Shown here one piece after another: positions 32,786-41,888 of a stretch of 64,000 bases of DNA. Numbering within the stretch: the stretch's first letter is position 1; every line of letters begins with the position of its first letter. The position numbers were made by a program, and so were the translations under genes. This stretch comes from Bacillaceae bacterium (GTDB lineage: Bacteria; Bacillota; Bacilli; JACDOE01): positions 186,001 through 250,000 of the forward strand of contig JACDOE010000001.1 in NCBI GenBank assembly GCA_017656255.1, read 5' to 3'. A model generated the notes under the pieces. The model did not search any database and was not told the DNA's origin. It saw only the letters and a program-made list of their open reading frames with translations.

Positions 32786-33850
32786 TTGTTCCGTTTTACC
32801 TATCAAATCTATCGAAAAGTGTTTCCTGTTGTGAAGAGAGAACTGGCATACTGGCGCCAGAGAGCAGAAAAGATACCGGACAGGGAACTGAGGCAGCAGG
32901 CCCTGGCCAGCATTGATAACAAAACATTTCACTGTGAAGGGGGGTCCATCTACAGCATACCGGCGCTCAAGCAGCGAGATATTCTTATTCCCCTGATCGT
33001 CGCCTACCAGACGATCAGTGATTATCTGGACAATCTCTGTGACCGCAGTACGTCATTAGATCCGCAGGATTTCCGCCAACTTCATCAATCGATGCTGGAT
33101 GCGGTTACACCCGATGCTCCACTGAAAGATTATTACCGCTTCAGGGATGAAAAAGAGGACGGTAATTACCTGAACGAACTGGTGTTGACCTGTCAGCGTA
33201 TGATACTGCAATTGCCCGGTTACCATCACGTGCAGGATGAGGTTGTCCGTCTGGCTTCCCTCTACACCGACATGCAGGTCCATAAACATGTTAATCCGGA
33301 TGAACGGGAAGACCGTCTGAAAAAATGGTGGGAATCCTATGCTTCTCAGTATCCGGGAATCTACTGGAATGAGTTTGCAGCTGCAGCAGGTTCCACGCTG
33401 GGTGTTTTCATGCTCTTTCAAACAGCTGTCAGGCCGAAGGTTCCCTCCGATGAGATCGAGCGAATACTGGATGCCTATTTTCCCTGGATTACCGGCCTTC
33501 ATATTTTGCTGGATTATCTGGTTGATCTCGAAGAAGACCGGGTAGGGGGAGACTTAAATTTCATTACATATTATAATGGAGATACAGATGTAAAACAGCG
33601 GCTGTCTTTTATTGCGGAGGAGGCACGCCGCACCGCCCGCCTGCTTCCGGATGCGGACTTCCACTTGATGATCATCGACGGGCTCCTGGGATTGTATCTG
33701 GCCGACGGTAAAGTTAACCGGCAACCCGGAGTAGCGTCTGTATCCCGCTATCTGTTGAAACAGGCGTCATGGAAAGCCCGATTCTTTTTCTTAAACAGCC
33801 GTATGTACCGGGGGAAAAAACAGGAAATTCAAAGACCAAGGCATACATAA
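32786..33850 (+). CDS. ytpB: Tetraprenyl-beta-curcumene synthase (DUF2600, YtpB-like)
   Basis: A 354-residue DUF2600 protein, the class of large-terpene (C35) synthase that cyclises heptaprenyl diphosphate to tetraprenyl-beta-curcumene in Bacillus, a precursor of sesquarterpenes found in spores. Acidic motifs YQTISDYLDNLCD (near residue 75) and LLDYLVDLEEDR (near 250) could hold Mg2+-diphosphate. The protein is helical throughout, as expected. Start TTG 32786 behind CGGGGTG. It is monocistronic here; the partner squalene-hopene-type cyclase is not in the window. Confidence 0.85.
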   Translation: MFRFTYQIYRKVFPVVKRELAYWRQRAEKIPDRELRQQALASIDNKTFHCEGGSIYSIPALKQRDILIPLIVAYQTISDYLDNLCDRSTSLDPQDFRQLHQSMLDAVTPDAPLKDYYRFRDEKEDGNYLNELVLTCQRMILQLPGYHHVQDEVVRLASLYTDMQVHKHVNPDEREDRLKKWWESYASQYPGIYWNEFAAAAGSTLGVFMLFQTAVRPKVPSDEIERILDAYFPWITGLHILLDYLVDLEEDRVGGDLNFITYYNGDTDVKQRLSFIAEEARRTARLLPDADFHLMIIDGLLGLYLADGKVNRQPGVASVSRYLLKQASWKARFFFLNSRMYRGKKQEIQRPRHT

Positions 33851-33885
33851 ATTCTCTGGCCTGTATGAATTTGAAGGAAGGAGTA

Positions 33886-33913
33886 TTGACAATTAAATAG
33901 AATAAGGTAGTAT
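33886..33913 (+). promoter_or_regulatory. SigA-type promoter of the TRAP operon
   Basis: Consensus TTGACA (33886-33891) and TAGTAT (33908-33913) with a 16-nt spacer, 64 nt before the binding-protein start. Confidence 0.6.
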
Positions 33914-33976
33914 TTTGTAGTGTGTATCTTACACTTAATCTGCTATGCACTAAAAAACAAAAAGGGGGAATCTCGT

Positions 33977-35011
33977 ATGAAGAAATCTTTCATGCTCTTG
34001 CTGACGTTTTTGTTAGCGTTTTCCGTACTGGCAGCCTGCGGGCAGGGAGGCGGAGAACAACCTGCTGAAGAAAACACGGGAGAGCAGGGAGAGAATCAAG
34101 AACAGGCGGAAGGTACTGAAACTCAGTACAACTGGTTGATGGCAACCGGTGGAACAGGTGGAACCTATTATCCGCTCGGTGGCGCCATGGCGGAAGTTTG
34201 GAACGATAACATCGAAGGTTTGAATGTAACCGTTCAATCCACAGGGGCTTCCGTTGAGAACATTCGTCTGCTTGCCGGTGGAGAGACGGAACTGGCTATG
34301 GCGATGAATGGTCCGGCTCAGGCTGCTGTCCAGGGTGGCACGGATGATTTTCCGGAAGCACTGGAAAATTTCGCTGCTGTAGGGGTTATCTATCCTGAGG
34401 TTATGCAGATCATTGCGCCTAAAGATTCTGGAATCGAAACCGTGGCAGACCTGAAAGGTAAGCGCGTGTCTATCGGACCGTCCGGAAGTGGTACAGCTGC
34501 AGCAGCTGTCAAGATTCTGGAAGCTTACGGTATCGATCCGGATAATGACATTGAAAAATTCCAGGATACATTCAGTGATGCAGCTACAAAAATCAAAGAT
34601 GGTAACCTGGATGCAGCATTTGCTGTGCTGGCGGTTCCCGCTGCAAACGTGGTCGACATTACAACCGCTACGCCGGTAACCATTGTTGATATTTCCGGTG
34701 AAGGACTGGATAAACTGCTTGAGGCAGACTCGTCATTCTCTGCTTACACCATCCCGGGAGGGACTTATAAGGGACAGGACGAAGATGCTCAGACCGTTTC
34801 TCAGTGGGCCGTCCTGTATGTGCAGAAAGACCTGCCTGAAGACGTGATCTATGAGATTACCAGAGTGATGTATGAGAATACTGATCAAATCGCCCAGGGA
34901 CATGCCCGCGGTGACCAGATCACCCTTGACAATGCCATCAAGGGAATTGCTCCGGTACCGTTCCATCCGGGAGCAGAAAAGTATTATCAAGAGAAAGGGA
35001 TCTTAGACTAA
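33977..35011 (+). CDS. TAXI-family TRAP transporter solute-binding lipoprotein
   Basis: A 344-residue lipoprotein (lipobox LAAC near residue 21, then a Glu/Gln-rich linker to about 45). The mature domain is the TAXI family: MATGGTGGTYYPLGGAMAEVW, VQSTGASVENIRLLAGGETELAMAM, LKGKRVSIGPSGSGTAAAAVKILEAYG. These proteins feed glutamate, 2-oxoglutarate, aromatic acids or similar substrates to the fused TRAP permease encoded two genes on. ATG 33977 behind AAAGGGGG is preferred over the frame start at 33920. Confidence 0.92.
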   Translation: MKKSFMLLLTFLLAFSVLAACGQGGGEQPAEENTGEQGENQEQAEGTETQYNWLMATGGTGGTYYPLGGAMAEVWNDNIEGLNVTVQSTGASVENIRLLAGGETELAMAMNGPAQAAVQGGTDDFPEALENFAAVGVIYPEVMQIIAPKDSGIETVADLKGKRVSIGPSGSGTAAAAVKILEAYGIDPDNDIEKFQDTFSDAATKIKDGNLDAAFAVLAVPAANVVDITTATPVTIVDISGEGLDKLLEADSSFSAYTIPGGTYKGQDEDAQTVSQWAVLYVQKDLPEDVIYEITRVMYENTDQIAQGHARGDQITLDNAIKGIAPVPFHPGAEKYYQEKGILD

Positions 35012-35012
35012 T

Positions 35013-35558
35013 ATGATCCGAAGAAGGTTGAGCACCGGTCACGGTGCTCAATCTTATAAAATCATCCTCACTGTGTTTTTGCTCCTGATGGTACTCACTT
35101 CTTTTCTGTTATGGTTGTTATCTCACTATGTCTATCTTGAAGTGAAACTTCACGACACCGGAGTTGTGGTATATAAAAAGATTCTCAAAGTGGACGAGAC
35201 CATCACCCTGGATTATATCCATTCTGTCACCGAACAACCTGTCTATGAAATCTTCTATGTCAGGGATGTTCATACCCTTGCTCTTAGAGAAATGAGATAT
35301 GATTCATTTGGAGCCAATCTGCCTGTCGGACTGGAACAGATGGATGGAGAACGAACGGAATTTATTGTTGAAGATGGTTATTATAAAATTGATTATATCC
35401 CGGATCGTTCTTTTGACAGTGTTCCCCTTCGGGTCGGACAAGTGATTGCCAACCACAAACTTGTATTTGAAGACGGCACGGTCGTGCGTTTTCTGGATCA
35501 TGTCGATGGTGGTTCTTACATTGAATTCTATGTCAGGCCAATGATCCCTTGGCTGTAA
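35013..35558 (+). CDS. DUF1850 protein of the TRAP operon
   Basis: A 181-residue protein starting 1 nt after the TAXI gene stop. One N-terminal membrane segment (about residues 15-40) precedes an extracytoplasmic domain containing VDETITLDYIHSVTEQPVYEIFYV, LALREMRYDSFGANLPVG and a GQVIANHKLVF segment, matching DUF1850. This family is typically found beside TAXI-TRAP genes, probably as an accessory to the transporter, but its role is not established. The last codons overlap the open frame of the permease. Confidence 0.82.
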   Translation: MIRRRLSTGHGAQSYKIILTVFLLLMVLTSFLLWLLSHYVYLEVKLHDTGVVVYKKILKVDETITLDYIHSVTEQPVYEIFYVRDVHTLALREMRYDSFGANLPVGLEQMDGERTEFIVEDGYYKIDYIPDRSFDSVPLRVGQVIANHKLVFEDGTVVRFLDHVDGGSYIEFYVRPMIPWL

Positions 35559-35572
35559 AAGGAGGGGTGTAC

Positions 35573-37693
35573 GTGCCAAATCAAAATACAGACGAAACAA
35601 TAGAAAAAGTTCAACAGCAAGAACAGTCAGTGGACGAAGAAAAAATCCTTCAAAAATACGATAAAGAATATCAATATCGCAGACACATAGGAAAATGGAA
35701 ATATCTCGTCTCTACAATTGCCATCACGTTGAGTATCTATCAATTGTATACCGGTTTATTCGGAACACTGCCTTCTCAACAGCAAAGAGGTTTTCATCTG
35801 GCTCTGGGACTGGGACTCATTTTCCTTTTATACCCCGGAAAAAGTGAGAAGCAGAAACCCTGGGTTTCACCGGTATATACGTTGTTGCTCCTGGCAGGAG
35901 ACTTCTATCTCTATTACAAGGAAGAAATATCTCTTGTCGTCGCCGCTTCTCTTGCCGTAGTTATTCTCTTGTTTCAGCTGGCGAAGACGTTTTTCCACAG
36001 GCCCAACAGCATTCCCGTCTTTGATCTTTTACTTGGGCTAGTTGGAATCGGTGTCGGGATGTATCAGTTCTTTTTTTATGAAGACATTATCTCCCGTGTC
36101 GGTATGTATAATGACATGGATTATATTGTTGCCGGAACGGCTGTGCTGATGGTGCTTGAAGCAGCGAGAAGAATTGTCGGGTTGCCCATTGTCGTTGTGG
36201 CATCCGCTGCCCTGATTTATGCCTGGGCTGGCCCGAGTATGCCGGGATTCTTGAACCATCGCGGATTCAGTGTTGAACGGGTTATCAGTCATTCGTATCT
36301 CAGTACGGAAGGAATTTTGGGGATTCCGATCGCCATTTCAGCAACTTATATTTTCCTTTATCTGTTTTTTGGTGTTCTTTTGCAAAAAACAGCTGTTGCC
36401 CAGTTCTTTAATGATCTGGCTCTTGCCCTTACCGGACGTGCGGTCGGTGGTCCAGCCAAAGCGGCAGTCGTCGCCAGCGCCTTTCAGGGCACGATAACGG
36501 GAAGTTCCGTAGCCAACACCGTCGGTTCCGGTAGTTTTACCATTCCGATGATGAAACGAAATGGTTATAAAGGAGAATTCGCCGCAGCAGTAGAGGCTTC
36601 GGCATCTACCGGCGGGCAACTGATGCCGCCGATCATGGGGGCAGCAGCCTTCCTGATGATCGAATTTACCGGTATCGAGTATTCGACCATTGCCCTGGCG
36701 GCAGCGATTCCGGCACTGCTGTATTTTTCCGGTGTGTTTATCGCCGTCCATCTGGAGTCCAAACGAGAAGGCATTATCGGACTGCCGAAAGAACAACTGC
36801 CGCAACTCAAAGAGCTGATGCTCAAACGGGGATATCTGCTCCTTCCACTGGTTGCGATTATCACCATACTGGTTATGGGACAATCTCCCATTCGGGCAGC
36901 GCTCTGGGGAATTGGTGTGGCTTATGTTGTCGGTTTTCTGAATAAAGAAACCCGAATGGGATTCCGGGAAACCCTGCAACTCCTTGAAGATGGTGCCAAA
37001 GTTGCCCTTCAGGTGATTGCGGCCTGTGCGGCTGCCGGTATCATCGTGGGCGTTATTACGCTGACCGGCCTGGGATTGAAGGTAGCGGGAGGCATTATCG
37101 ACATTGCCAATCAGGACCTGTTCCTGACCATGCTCTTTACTATGGTGGCAAGTATTATTCTTGGAATGGGACTTCCCACAACAGCGAACTATGTCATTAC
37201 GGCTACGATGGCAGCTCCGGCTCTGCTTGAACTGGGCGTTCCGGTGATTGCGGCTCATATGTTTGTTTTCTATTTCGGTATTGTTGCTGACATTACACCA
37301 CCGGTGGCACTGGCAGCTTATGCCGGTTCAGGGATAGCCAGATCCAACCCAATGCAAACGGCCATTACCGCCTTTAAAATTGCCATTGCCGCATTCCTGA
37401 TCCCGTATATGTTTGTATACGGTCCGGAACTGGTACTGGCCGGTGACAATGTCAACACGATTTCCATTATTTTGGCCGTGATTACAGCACTGGTCGGTAT
37501 GGTTGGTGTGAGTGGCTCGATGCTGGGATACTTTGTCAGAGAAAGTAACTGGATAGAACGTATTATTATGATTGCAGGGGGACTGACCCTGCTTGCACCC
37601 GGAATCAATACGGATATCATCGGGCTTGCTCTGCTGGGACTTGTGTATATCTGGCAGAAGTTTTATCGCCGGACCGGTTCAGCAAATGCATAA
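35573..37693 (+). CDS. Fused TRAP transporter permease (4TM + 12TM)
   Basis: A 706-residue integral membrane protein combining the small DctQ-like and large DctM-like TRAP subunits, the TAXI-linked TIGR02123-type architecture. The DctM signature regions are GRAVGGPAKAAVVASAFQGTITGSSVANTVGSGSFTIP, ASASTGGQLMPPIMGAAAFLM, and GMGLPTTANYVITATMAAPAL, ending with DITPPVALAAYAGSGIA. It imports organic acids using Na+ or H+ gradients. A soluble N-terminal tail (1-50) is present. GTG 35573, just after GGAGGGG, is the likely start. A terminator follows, closing the three-gene operon. Confidence 0.93.
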   Translation: MPNQNTDETIEKVQQQEQSVDEEKILQKYDKEYQYRRHIGKWKYLVSTIAITLSIYQLYTGLFGTLPSQQQRGFHLALGLGLIFLLYPGKSEKQKPWVSPVYTLLLLAGDFYLYYKEEISLVVAASLAVVILLFQLAKTFFHRPNSIPVFDLLLGLVGIGVGMYQFFFYEDIISRVGMYNDMDYIVAGTAVLMVLEAARRIVGLPIVVVASAALIYAWAGPSMPGFLNHRGFSVERVISHSYLSTEGILGIPIAISATYIFLYLFFGVLLQKTAVAQFFNDLALALTGRAVGGPAKAAVVASAFQGTITGSSVANTVGSGSFTIPMMKRNGYKGEFAAAVEASASTGGQLMPPIMGAAAFLMIEFTGIEYSTIALAAAIPALLYFSGVFIAVHLESKREGIIGLPKEQLPQLKELMLKRGYLLLPLVAIITILVMGQSPIRAALWGIGVAYVVGFLNKETRMGFRETLQLLEDGAKVALQVIAACAAAGIIVGVITLTGLGLKVAGGIIDIANQDLFLTMLFTMVASIILGMGLPTTANYVITATMAAPALLELGVPVIAAHMFVFYFGIVADITPPVALAAYAGSGIARSNPMQTAITAFKIAIAAFLIPYMFVYGPELVLAGDNVNTISIILAVITALVGMVGVSGSMLGYFVRESNWIERIIMIAGGLTLLAPGINTDIIGLALLGLVYIWQKFYRRTGSANA

Positions 37694-37713
37694 TTGAAAT
37701 TTGGACGAATTCG

Positions 37714-37748
37714 TCTGTTCAGGAATCTTTCCTGGACAGATTTTTTTT
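37714..37748 (+). terminator. Terminator of the TRAP operon
   Basis: Eleven-base arms TCTGTTCAGGA and TCCTGGACAGA (one G-U pair), then an eight-T run. Confidence 0.88.
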
Positions 37749-37863
37749 ATGAAGAAAAAATGACATTCATTTTTTGTAACAGCATTCATTACATCCTGTC
37801 CGACATAATGGGATAATCCTTCCTGTCGGGGCATAGACTGGTTATTAAAGGAGGGGATATGCC

Positions 37864-38319
37864 TTGACAAGAATTTATGTCTGGAAGCGAACGTATATCT
37901 GGTGGGTGGCCTTGATCCTTTTGCTGGGTGTGCTGACGTGGACGTGGGGAACCAATCAGGGAGTCCCGGTATTTAGTAATGACAAGGATCCGGATCAGAA
38001 GGAATTCTGGATAGTCGCCGGCGAATTTAAAAGCGAGCTGGAAAAAGGGAAAGAAATTGAAGCCTATCGCTGGGATCCCGCCAACATAATCGTACACAAA
38101 GGAGACCGAGTTACCCTTAAGTTCAGGGGGATTAACGGTGCCTCCCATCCGTTCGTAATCAAAGGATTGAATGTGAACGGGGAGGTTAAAAAAGGGGAAG
38201 TCACCAGCGTCACTTTTGTTGCTGAAAAACCGGGGACTTATCCGTTAATTTGTCTCGCACATCCCACGGTGGAACAAAACGGTCCCATGATCGGTTATGT
38301 TCACGTACTCGAAGACTAG
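37864..38319 (+). CDS. Membrane-anchored cupredoxin-domain protein
   Basis: A 151-residue protein with one N-terminal membrane anchor (about residues 11-30) and an extracytoplasmic cupredoxin fold (60-150). Potential copper ligands are the histidine in GASHPF and the C-terminal CLAHPTVEQNGPM set (Cys, His, Met), giving a type-1-like His2CysMet site. This suggests an electron carrier or copper-binding protein on the outer membrane face, perhaps linked to respiration. TTG start behind AAAGGAGGGG. No cytochrome or nitrous-oxide genes are next to it. Confidence 0.78.
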   Translation: MTRIYVWKRTYIWWVALILLLGVLTWTWGTNQGVPVFSNDKDPDQKEFWIVAGEFKSELEKGKEIEAYRWDPANIIVHKGDRVTLKFRGINGASHPFVIKGLNVNGEVKKGEVTSVTFVAEKPGTYPLICLAHPTVEQNGPMIGYVHVLED

Positions 38320-38388
38320 GGGCGGCGGAACCGAAAACGAAATTAGTGAAAAAGAACGGCATTTGATATAAGATGAAATAGGAGATAA

Positions 38389-39204
38389 ATGATCGAAACA
38401 GGAGTGAACAAAACCTTGCGCAGAATCTTGATCACTAATGATGATGGCATTGATGCACTGGGCATACATAAACTGGTCTTAGCCGCCCGGGAACTGGGTG
38501 AAGTCTACGTGGTAGCACCGGACTGTGAACAGAGTTCAGTCGGGCACGCCATTACCGTACGCGAAGGTCTGAGGGCCAACCGTGTCCCTTTTCACGAAAT
38601 GGACGGAGTTAAAGCGTGGAAAGTGAACGGAACCCCTGCCGATTGTGTCAAGATGGCGTTGCATGTGATTCTGAAAGAAAAACCGGACATTGTGATTTCC
38701 GGTATTAACGCCGGGGTTAATCTGGGAAAAGATGTCTACTATTCGGGAACGGTGAGTGGGGCGCGGGAAGCTGTCATCCACGGGCTCCCGGCTATTGCTG
38801 TTTCCTATGACAATCATTTTCACCGGGATGATTTCGGGGATGCGGTTGAAATACTAAGCCCTGTTTTAAAAAATGTGATCGAGCATCCGATTCCACGGGA
38901 AACCCTTTTGAACATCAACATTCCCCATCGCCCCCTGGACGATATAAAAGGGGTCGTTCCCGCTCCGCTCTCTTTATATCACTACCGGGATCTTTTTGAG
39001 ACGCGTCCTGCTATCACGGGAGAAGAAGAGTACTGGATTGAGCGCAGCTATGAAAATAACCCCGTGGAAGAGGGGGATGATTATCATATGCTGAGGAACG
39101 GATATGTGACTATCACACCGGTCCATATCGATTCAACGGACTGGCGTTACATGGAGAAAATGACGACCTGGTCGCTGGACCGGTCATTGAGGGGATCTTC
39201 ATGA
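38389..39204 (+). CDS. surE: 5'/3'-nucleotidase SurE
   Basis: A 271-residue SurE phosphatase. The metal-binding ITNDDGIDALGI is near the N terminus, with PDCEQSSVGHAIT, VNGTPADCVKMAL, SGINAGVNLGKDVYYSGTVSGAREA and VDITPVH-like TITPVHIDSTDW near the end. It hydrolyses nucleoside monophosphates and possibly short polyphosphate. ATG 38389 has GGAG close upstream; a TTG at 38416 would remove a short N-terminal extension. Its stop overlaps the next ORF by 4 nt. Confidence 0.95.
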   Translation: MIETGVNKTLRRILITNDDGIDALGIHKLVLAARELGEVYVVAPDCEQSSVGHAITVREGLRANRVPFHEMDGVKAWKVNGTPADCVKMALHVILKEKPDIVISGINAGVNLGKDVYYSGTVSGAREAVIHGLPAIAVSYDNHFHRDDFGDAVEILSPVLKNVIEHPIPRETLLNINIPHRPLDDIKGVVPAPLSLYHYRDLFETRPAITGEEEYWIERSYENNPVEEGDDYHMLRNGYVTITPVHIDSTDWRYMEKMTTWSLDRSLRGSS

Positions 39205-40268
39205 TACAAAAACTCAGGGATATGAAGCCGGCCATTTCAACCGATCCGAAGCTTGCCAGTCCGGATCAGGAAACAATGGGAGACAGCCTGTCACCTGACC
39301 GATTTTCTGATATTTACAGGGTCGCTCAGGATGAGGGCCTTTCTTATTTTTATCGGATAGACGGGACGGGTCAGGTCTCTTTTATGATCATTTTTGACCA
39401 TATTGATGACTTTGCGGAATCGACCAGCGGCCAGGTGTATCTTGAATTTGAGATCTATCAGAAACAGTTGCTGGCGGTTATCTGGACGATGACGGATCCT
39501 TCCCACCCCCTTGGATTTCCGGTGAAGTTCGATATGAGCCGGGAGGAAGGGCTTTTTGGGGCGATTCAACTGCTCGAACAGGATGAAACCTGGATCCATT
39601 ATCTCGCGTGGCAGGATGATGATTTGATCCATGTTTTCTCTGAAGCCATAACTTTTGCGGACAGTGATAAAGAAAACGTGGCCGAAAATATTTGGAACGC
39701 GTTAAACCAATCAGAAACAGAGGAGCAAACACAAAACGCCGTATCCCTGCTTACCATCGATCAGTTGGATGAAGACGATCTGTGCCAGAACGGGATGGAA
39801 TATTTACTGGATTATGATGCCATGTTACGCCGATTGGGGCAGGAAGAAAAAGCGAGAGAGCAGGTGATGGGGACGGTGAGCCGTATTCTGGAAGTGATGC
39901 GCAGACATCCCAAGGCCATGTTTCGGGAGTCTTCGCTGACCATCTGGGTTGGGGAAAAGAAAGGCACAAACCGAAGCGGTAAAAAGACCCGGCTTTTATC
40001 ACTTGCTGTAACGTCGGATACAGCTCAGCTGTATCAGCTGAATCAGGTCGAAGACATGGATGAGCATCCTTTTTATACTTTTTTTCTTGCTATTCCTGAA
40101 TTTGTCCGTACAGGGAAAATAACGCCTCTTGTGACTGGAGCCTATCCGATTATTCATTATCAGAACGGACAGATTTCCTATCTTGAACCGGATGAACAGG
40201 TGAAAGTTAGGCTGGCTCAACTCTTTGACAGTCGCTACTCAGGAGAAGATAACCCTTACCGGGAATAA
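39201..40268 (+). CDS. Hypothetical protein, translationally coupled to surE
   Basis: A 355-residue soluble acidic protein that I do not recognise. Its ATG overlaps the surE stop (ATGA), implying coupled translation. The N-terminal part (about 40-175) has beta-rich segments such as FYRIDGTGQVSFMIIFDHIDDF. A helical middle resembles TPR-like pairing (MEYLLDYDAMLRRLGQEEKA), and the C-terminal third (AVTSDTAQLYQLNQVEDMDEHPFYTFFLAIPEFV) is mixed. There are no signal peptide, membrane segments or cysteine motifs. No function can be assigned. Confidence 0.72.
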   Translation: MIQKLRDMKPAISTDPKLASPDQETMGDSLSPDRFSDIYRVAQDEGLSYFYRIDGTGQVSFMIIFDHIDDFAESTSGQVYLEFEIYQKQLLAVIWTMTDPSHPLGFPVKFDMSREEGLFGAIQLLEQDETWIHYLAWQDDDLIHVFSEAITFADSDKENVAENIWNALNQSETEEQTQNAVSLLTIDQLDEDDLCQNGMEYLLDYDAMLRRLGQEEKAREQVMGTVSRILEVMRRHPKAMFRESSLTIWVGEKKGTNRSGKKTRLLSLAVTSDTAQLYQLNQVEDMDEHPFYTFFLAIPEFVRTGKITPLVTGAYPIIHYQNGQISYLEPDEQVKVRLAQLFDSRYSGEDNPYRE

Positions 40269-40337
40269 ATTCTTTCACATTCCGCCATACTGTAAAGTTG
40301 AAGATTATGATTCAACGTTATGGATGGAGGAATGATG

Positions 40338-40502
40338 ATGGACAAAAGGAAACGAGACACCGGACAGGTGGATTGGACGGTTGATGAAGGGAATACATCT
40401 ATTTCTGAAGATGGAACGGTGTTCAATCCCGTCATTGAACGGATCAATCTAGAAGATGGAACAGTCACCAGTCTGGAGGATGAATGGAATCTGGAAAAGT
40501 GA
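40338..40502 (+). CDS. Small hypothetical acidic protein
   Basis: A 54-residue protein; three successive ATGs (40332, 40335, 40338) follow GGAGG and the third has the best spacing. It is rich in Asp, Glu and Thr, with a VDWTVDEGNTSISEDGTVFNP core and two IN/LEDGTV-like repeats, suggesting a small beta-structure. It is closed by a strong terminator. Unknown function. Confidence 0.6.
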   Translation: MDKRKRDTGQVDWTVDEGNTSISEDGTVFNPVIERINLEDGTVTSLEDEWNLEK

Positions 40503-40522
40503 TATTTTTCTTTTCAAGCATC

Positions 40523-40561
40523 AAGTGTTATAATCATGCTGAGATTATAGCACTTTTTTTA
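40523..40561 (+). terminator. Terminator upstream of fabI
   Basis: Thirteen-base arms AAGTGTTATAATC and GATTATAGCACTT with one G-U pair, then a seven-T run. Confidence 0.85.
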
Positions 40562-40590
40562 TCATTATGAGTAGATTGGAGGATGTACAT

Positions 40591-41367
40591 ATGAGTAAGA
40601 TGCTGGAAGGTAAAAACATCCTTGTCATGGGTGTGGCCAACAAAAGAAGTATTGCATGGGGAATTGCAAAATCATTAAGTCGGGAAGGCGCCAACCTCAT
40701 TTTCACTTATCAGGGGGAGAGGTTGAAGGAAAATGTGGCCAAACTGGCGGAGACTCTGGATCAGGAGGAGACACACCTGATTCAGTGTGATGTGACTAAA
40801 GATGAAGATATCGAGAAGGCGTTTGCTGAAATCAGAGAAAAAGTGGGCGTCCTGCATGGTATTGCCCACTGTATTGCGTTTGCGAAGACTGAGGAACTGG
40901 AAGGGGAGTTTGTAAACACGTCCCGTGATGGTTATCACCTGGCCCAGGATATCAGTGCCTATTCGCTTGTGGCGGTTTCCCGAGAAGCACGGCCGCTGAT
41001 GACGGAAGGCGGCAGTATTGTCACCATGACCTATCTCGGAGGGGAACGCGTGGTTCCCAACTACAATGTCATGGGGGTCGCAAAAGCAGCTCTGGATGCC
41101 AATGTAAAGTATCTGGCTAATGATCTTGGAAAAGACAATATCCGGGTCAATGCCATTTCAGCGGGACCGATCCGTACCCTGGCCGCCAAGGGAGTTCGTG
41201 ACTTCAACTCCATTCTCAAGGAAATTGAAGAACGTGCTCCGCTTCGCCGGACCATTGATCAGGAAGAAGTGGGCGACACGGCATTATTCCTGTTCAGTCA
41301 ACTTTCTCGCGGCATCACCGGTGAAATTATTCATGTGGATGCCGGTTTCAACATTCTCGGGAAATAA
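40591..41367 (+). CDS. fabI: Enoyl-[acyl-carrier-protein] reductase (NADH)
   Basis: A 258-residue short-chain dehydrogenase of the FabI type, catalysing the last step of the fatty-acid elongation cycle and the target of triclosan. NAD-binding GVANKRSIAWGIAKSL is near the N terminus. The catalytic Tyr and Lys lie in YNVMGVAKAAL (Y-x6-K), and ISAGPIRTLAAKGVRDF closes the active site. ATG 40591 behind TTGGAGG is preferred over 40567. Flanked by a terminator upstream, so it has its own promoter in the short gap or reads through. Confidence 0.96.
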   Translation: MSKMLEGKNILVMGVANKRSIAWGIAKSLSREGANLIFTYQGERLKENVAKLAETLDQEETHLIQCDVTKDEDIEKAFAEIREKVGVLHGIAHCIAFAKTEELEGEFVNTSRDGYHLAQDISAYSLVAVSREARPLMTEGGSIVTMTYLGGERVVPNYNVMGVAKAALDANVKYLANDLGKDNIRVNAISAGPIRTLAAKGVRDFNSILKEIEERAPLRRTIDQEEVGDTALFLFSQLSRGITGEIIHVDAGFNILGK

Positions 41368-41466
41368 AATTCCCTTTCTTTTCCTGTCCTGGCCGGTGTG
41401 ATATAATAAAAGTAAAGAAAGGCCTTGATGTCAGGATTCCAGCGGTAAAACAAAGGGGGAATCAAA

Positions 41467-41688
41467 ATGAAAGGATTATATGCCATTGACCGGTACAACT
41501 TTCATTATCCGCCCCTTGGACCGCTTCAGGAGATCCAGCCAGCCGGTCACACGGCCGAAAAACCGGCAATCGAACAGGTTGAGCGGGTTGAACCGGTCAA
41601 CCCGATGAATTTGTTGTTGTATGATCGTTATGGACAAAAACATAAGCTCAAGGAGGACACGGGTAAACTTATTGATCAAGCCGTGTGA
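41467..41688 (+). CDS. Small hypothetical protein
   Basis: A 73-residue protein behind AAAGGGGG with a TATAAT element about 60 nt upstream. It is rich in Pro, Gln and Glu in the middle (residues 18-45) and ends with a helical basic/acidic segment (YDRYGQKHKLKEDTGKLIDQAV). There is no signal peptide or membrane segment. I do not recognise the family; a small sporulation-associated protein is possible but only a guess. Confidence 0.6.
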   Translation: MKGLYAIDRYNFHYPPLGPLQEIQPAGHTAEKPAIEQVERVEPVNPMNLLLYDRYGQKHKLKEDTGKLIDQAV

Positions 41689-41711
41689 ATCCTTGATGAT
41701 CTTTTGTAATC

Positions 41712-41740
41712 AACACTCCGTTCAGGAGTGTTCTTTTTTG
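41712..41740 (+). terminator. Terminator after the 73-residue ORF
   Basis: Eight-base arms AACACTCC and GGAGTGTT followed by CTTTTTT. Confidence 0.85.
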
Positions 41741-41797
41741 CCGGGACATGGGTGAATCGGGGTGTTCAGGTTTACGTCCGCCGGAAACGGTGATGCA

Positions 41798-41827
41798 TGA
41801 AAAGAGGGCTCCTCAACAACGGGAGCC
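41798..41827 (-). terminator. Terminator for the minus-strand hypothetical gene
   Basis: GGGCTCC (41805-41811) and GGAGCCC (41821-41827) pair; on the minus strand the stem is followed by TCTTTTC. Confidence 0.7.
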
Positions 41828-41888
41828 CGAGTTTTCAATCAATAGAAATCATTCAATTATCATGGATGAGCTCTATTTATGGAGAGAG

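Noticed and set aside
36338-37258. 306-codon minus-strand ORF inside the TRAP permease
   Set aside because: Composition is His/Arg/Cys/Ser-rich with no domain, no ribosome binding site, and it mirrors the strongly supported permease frame.
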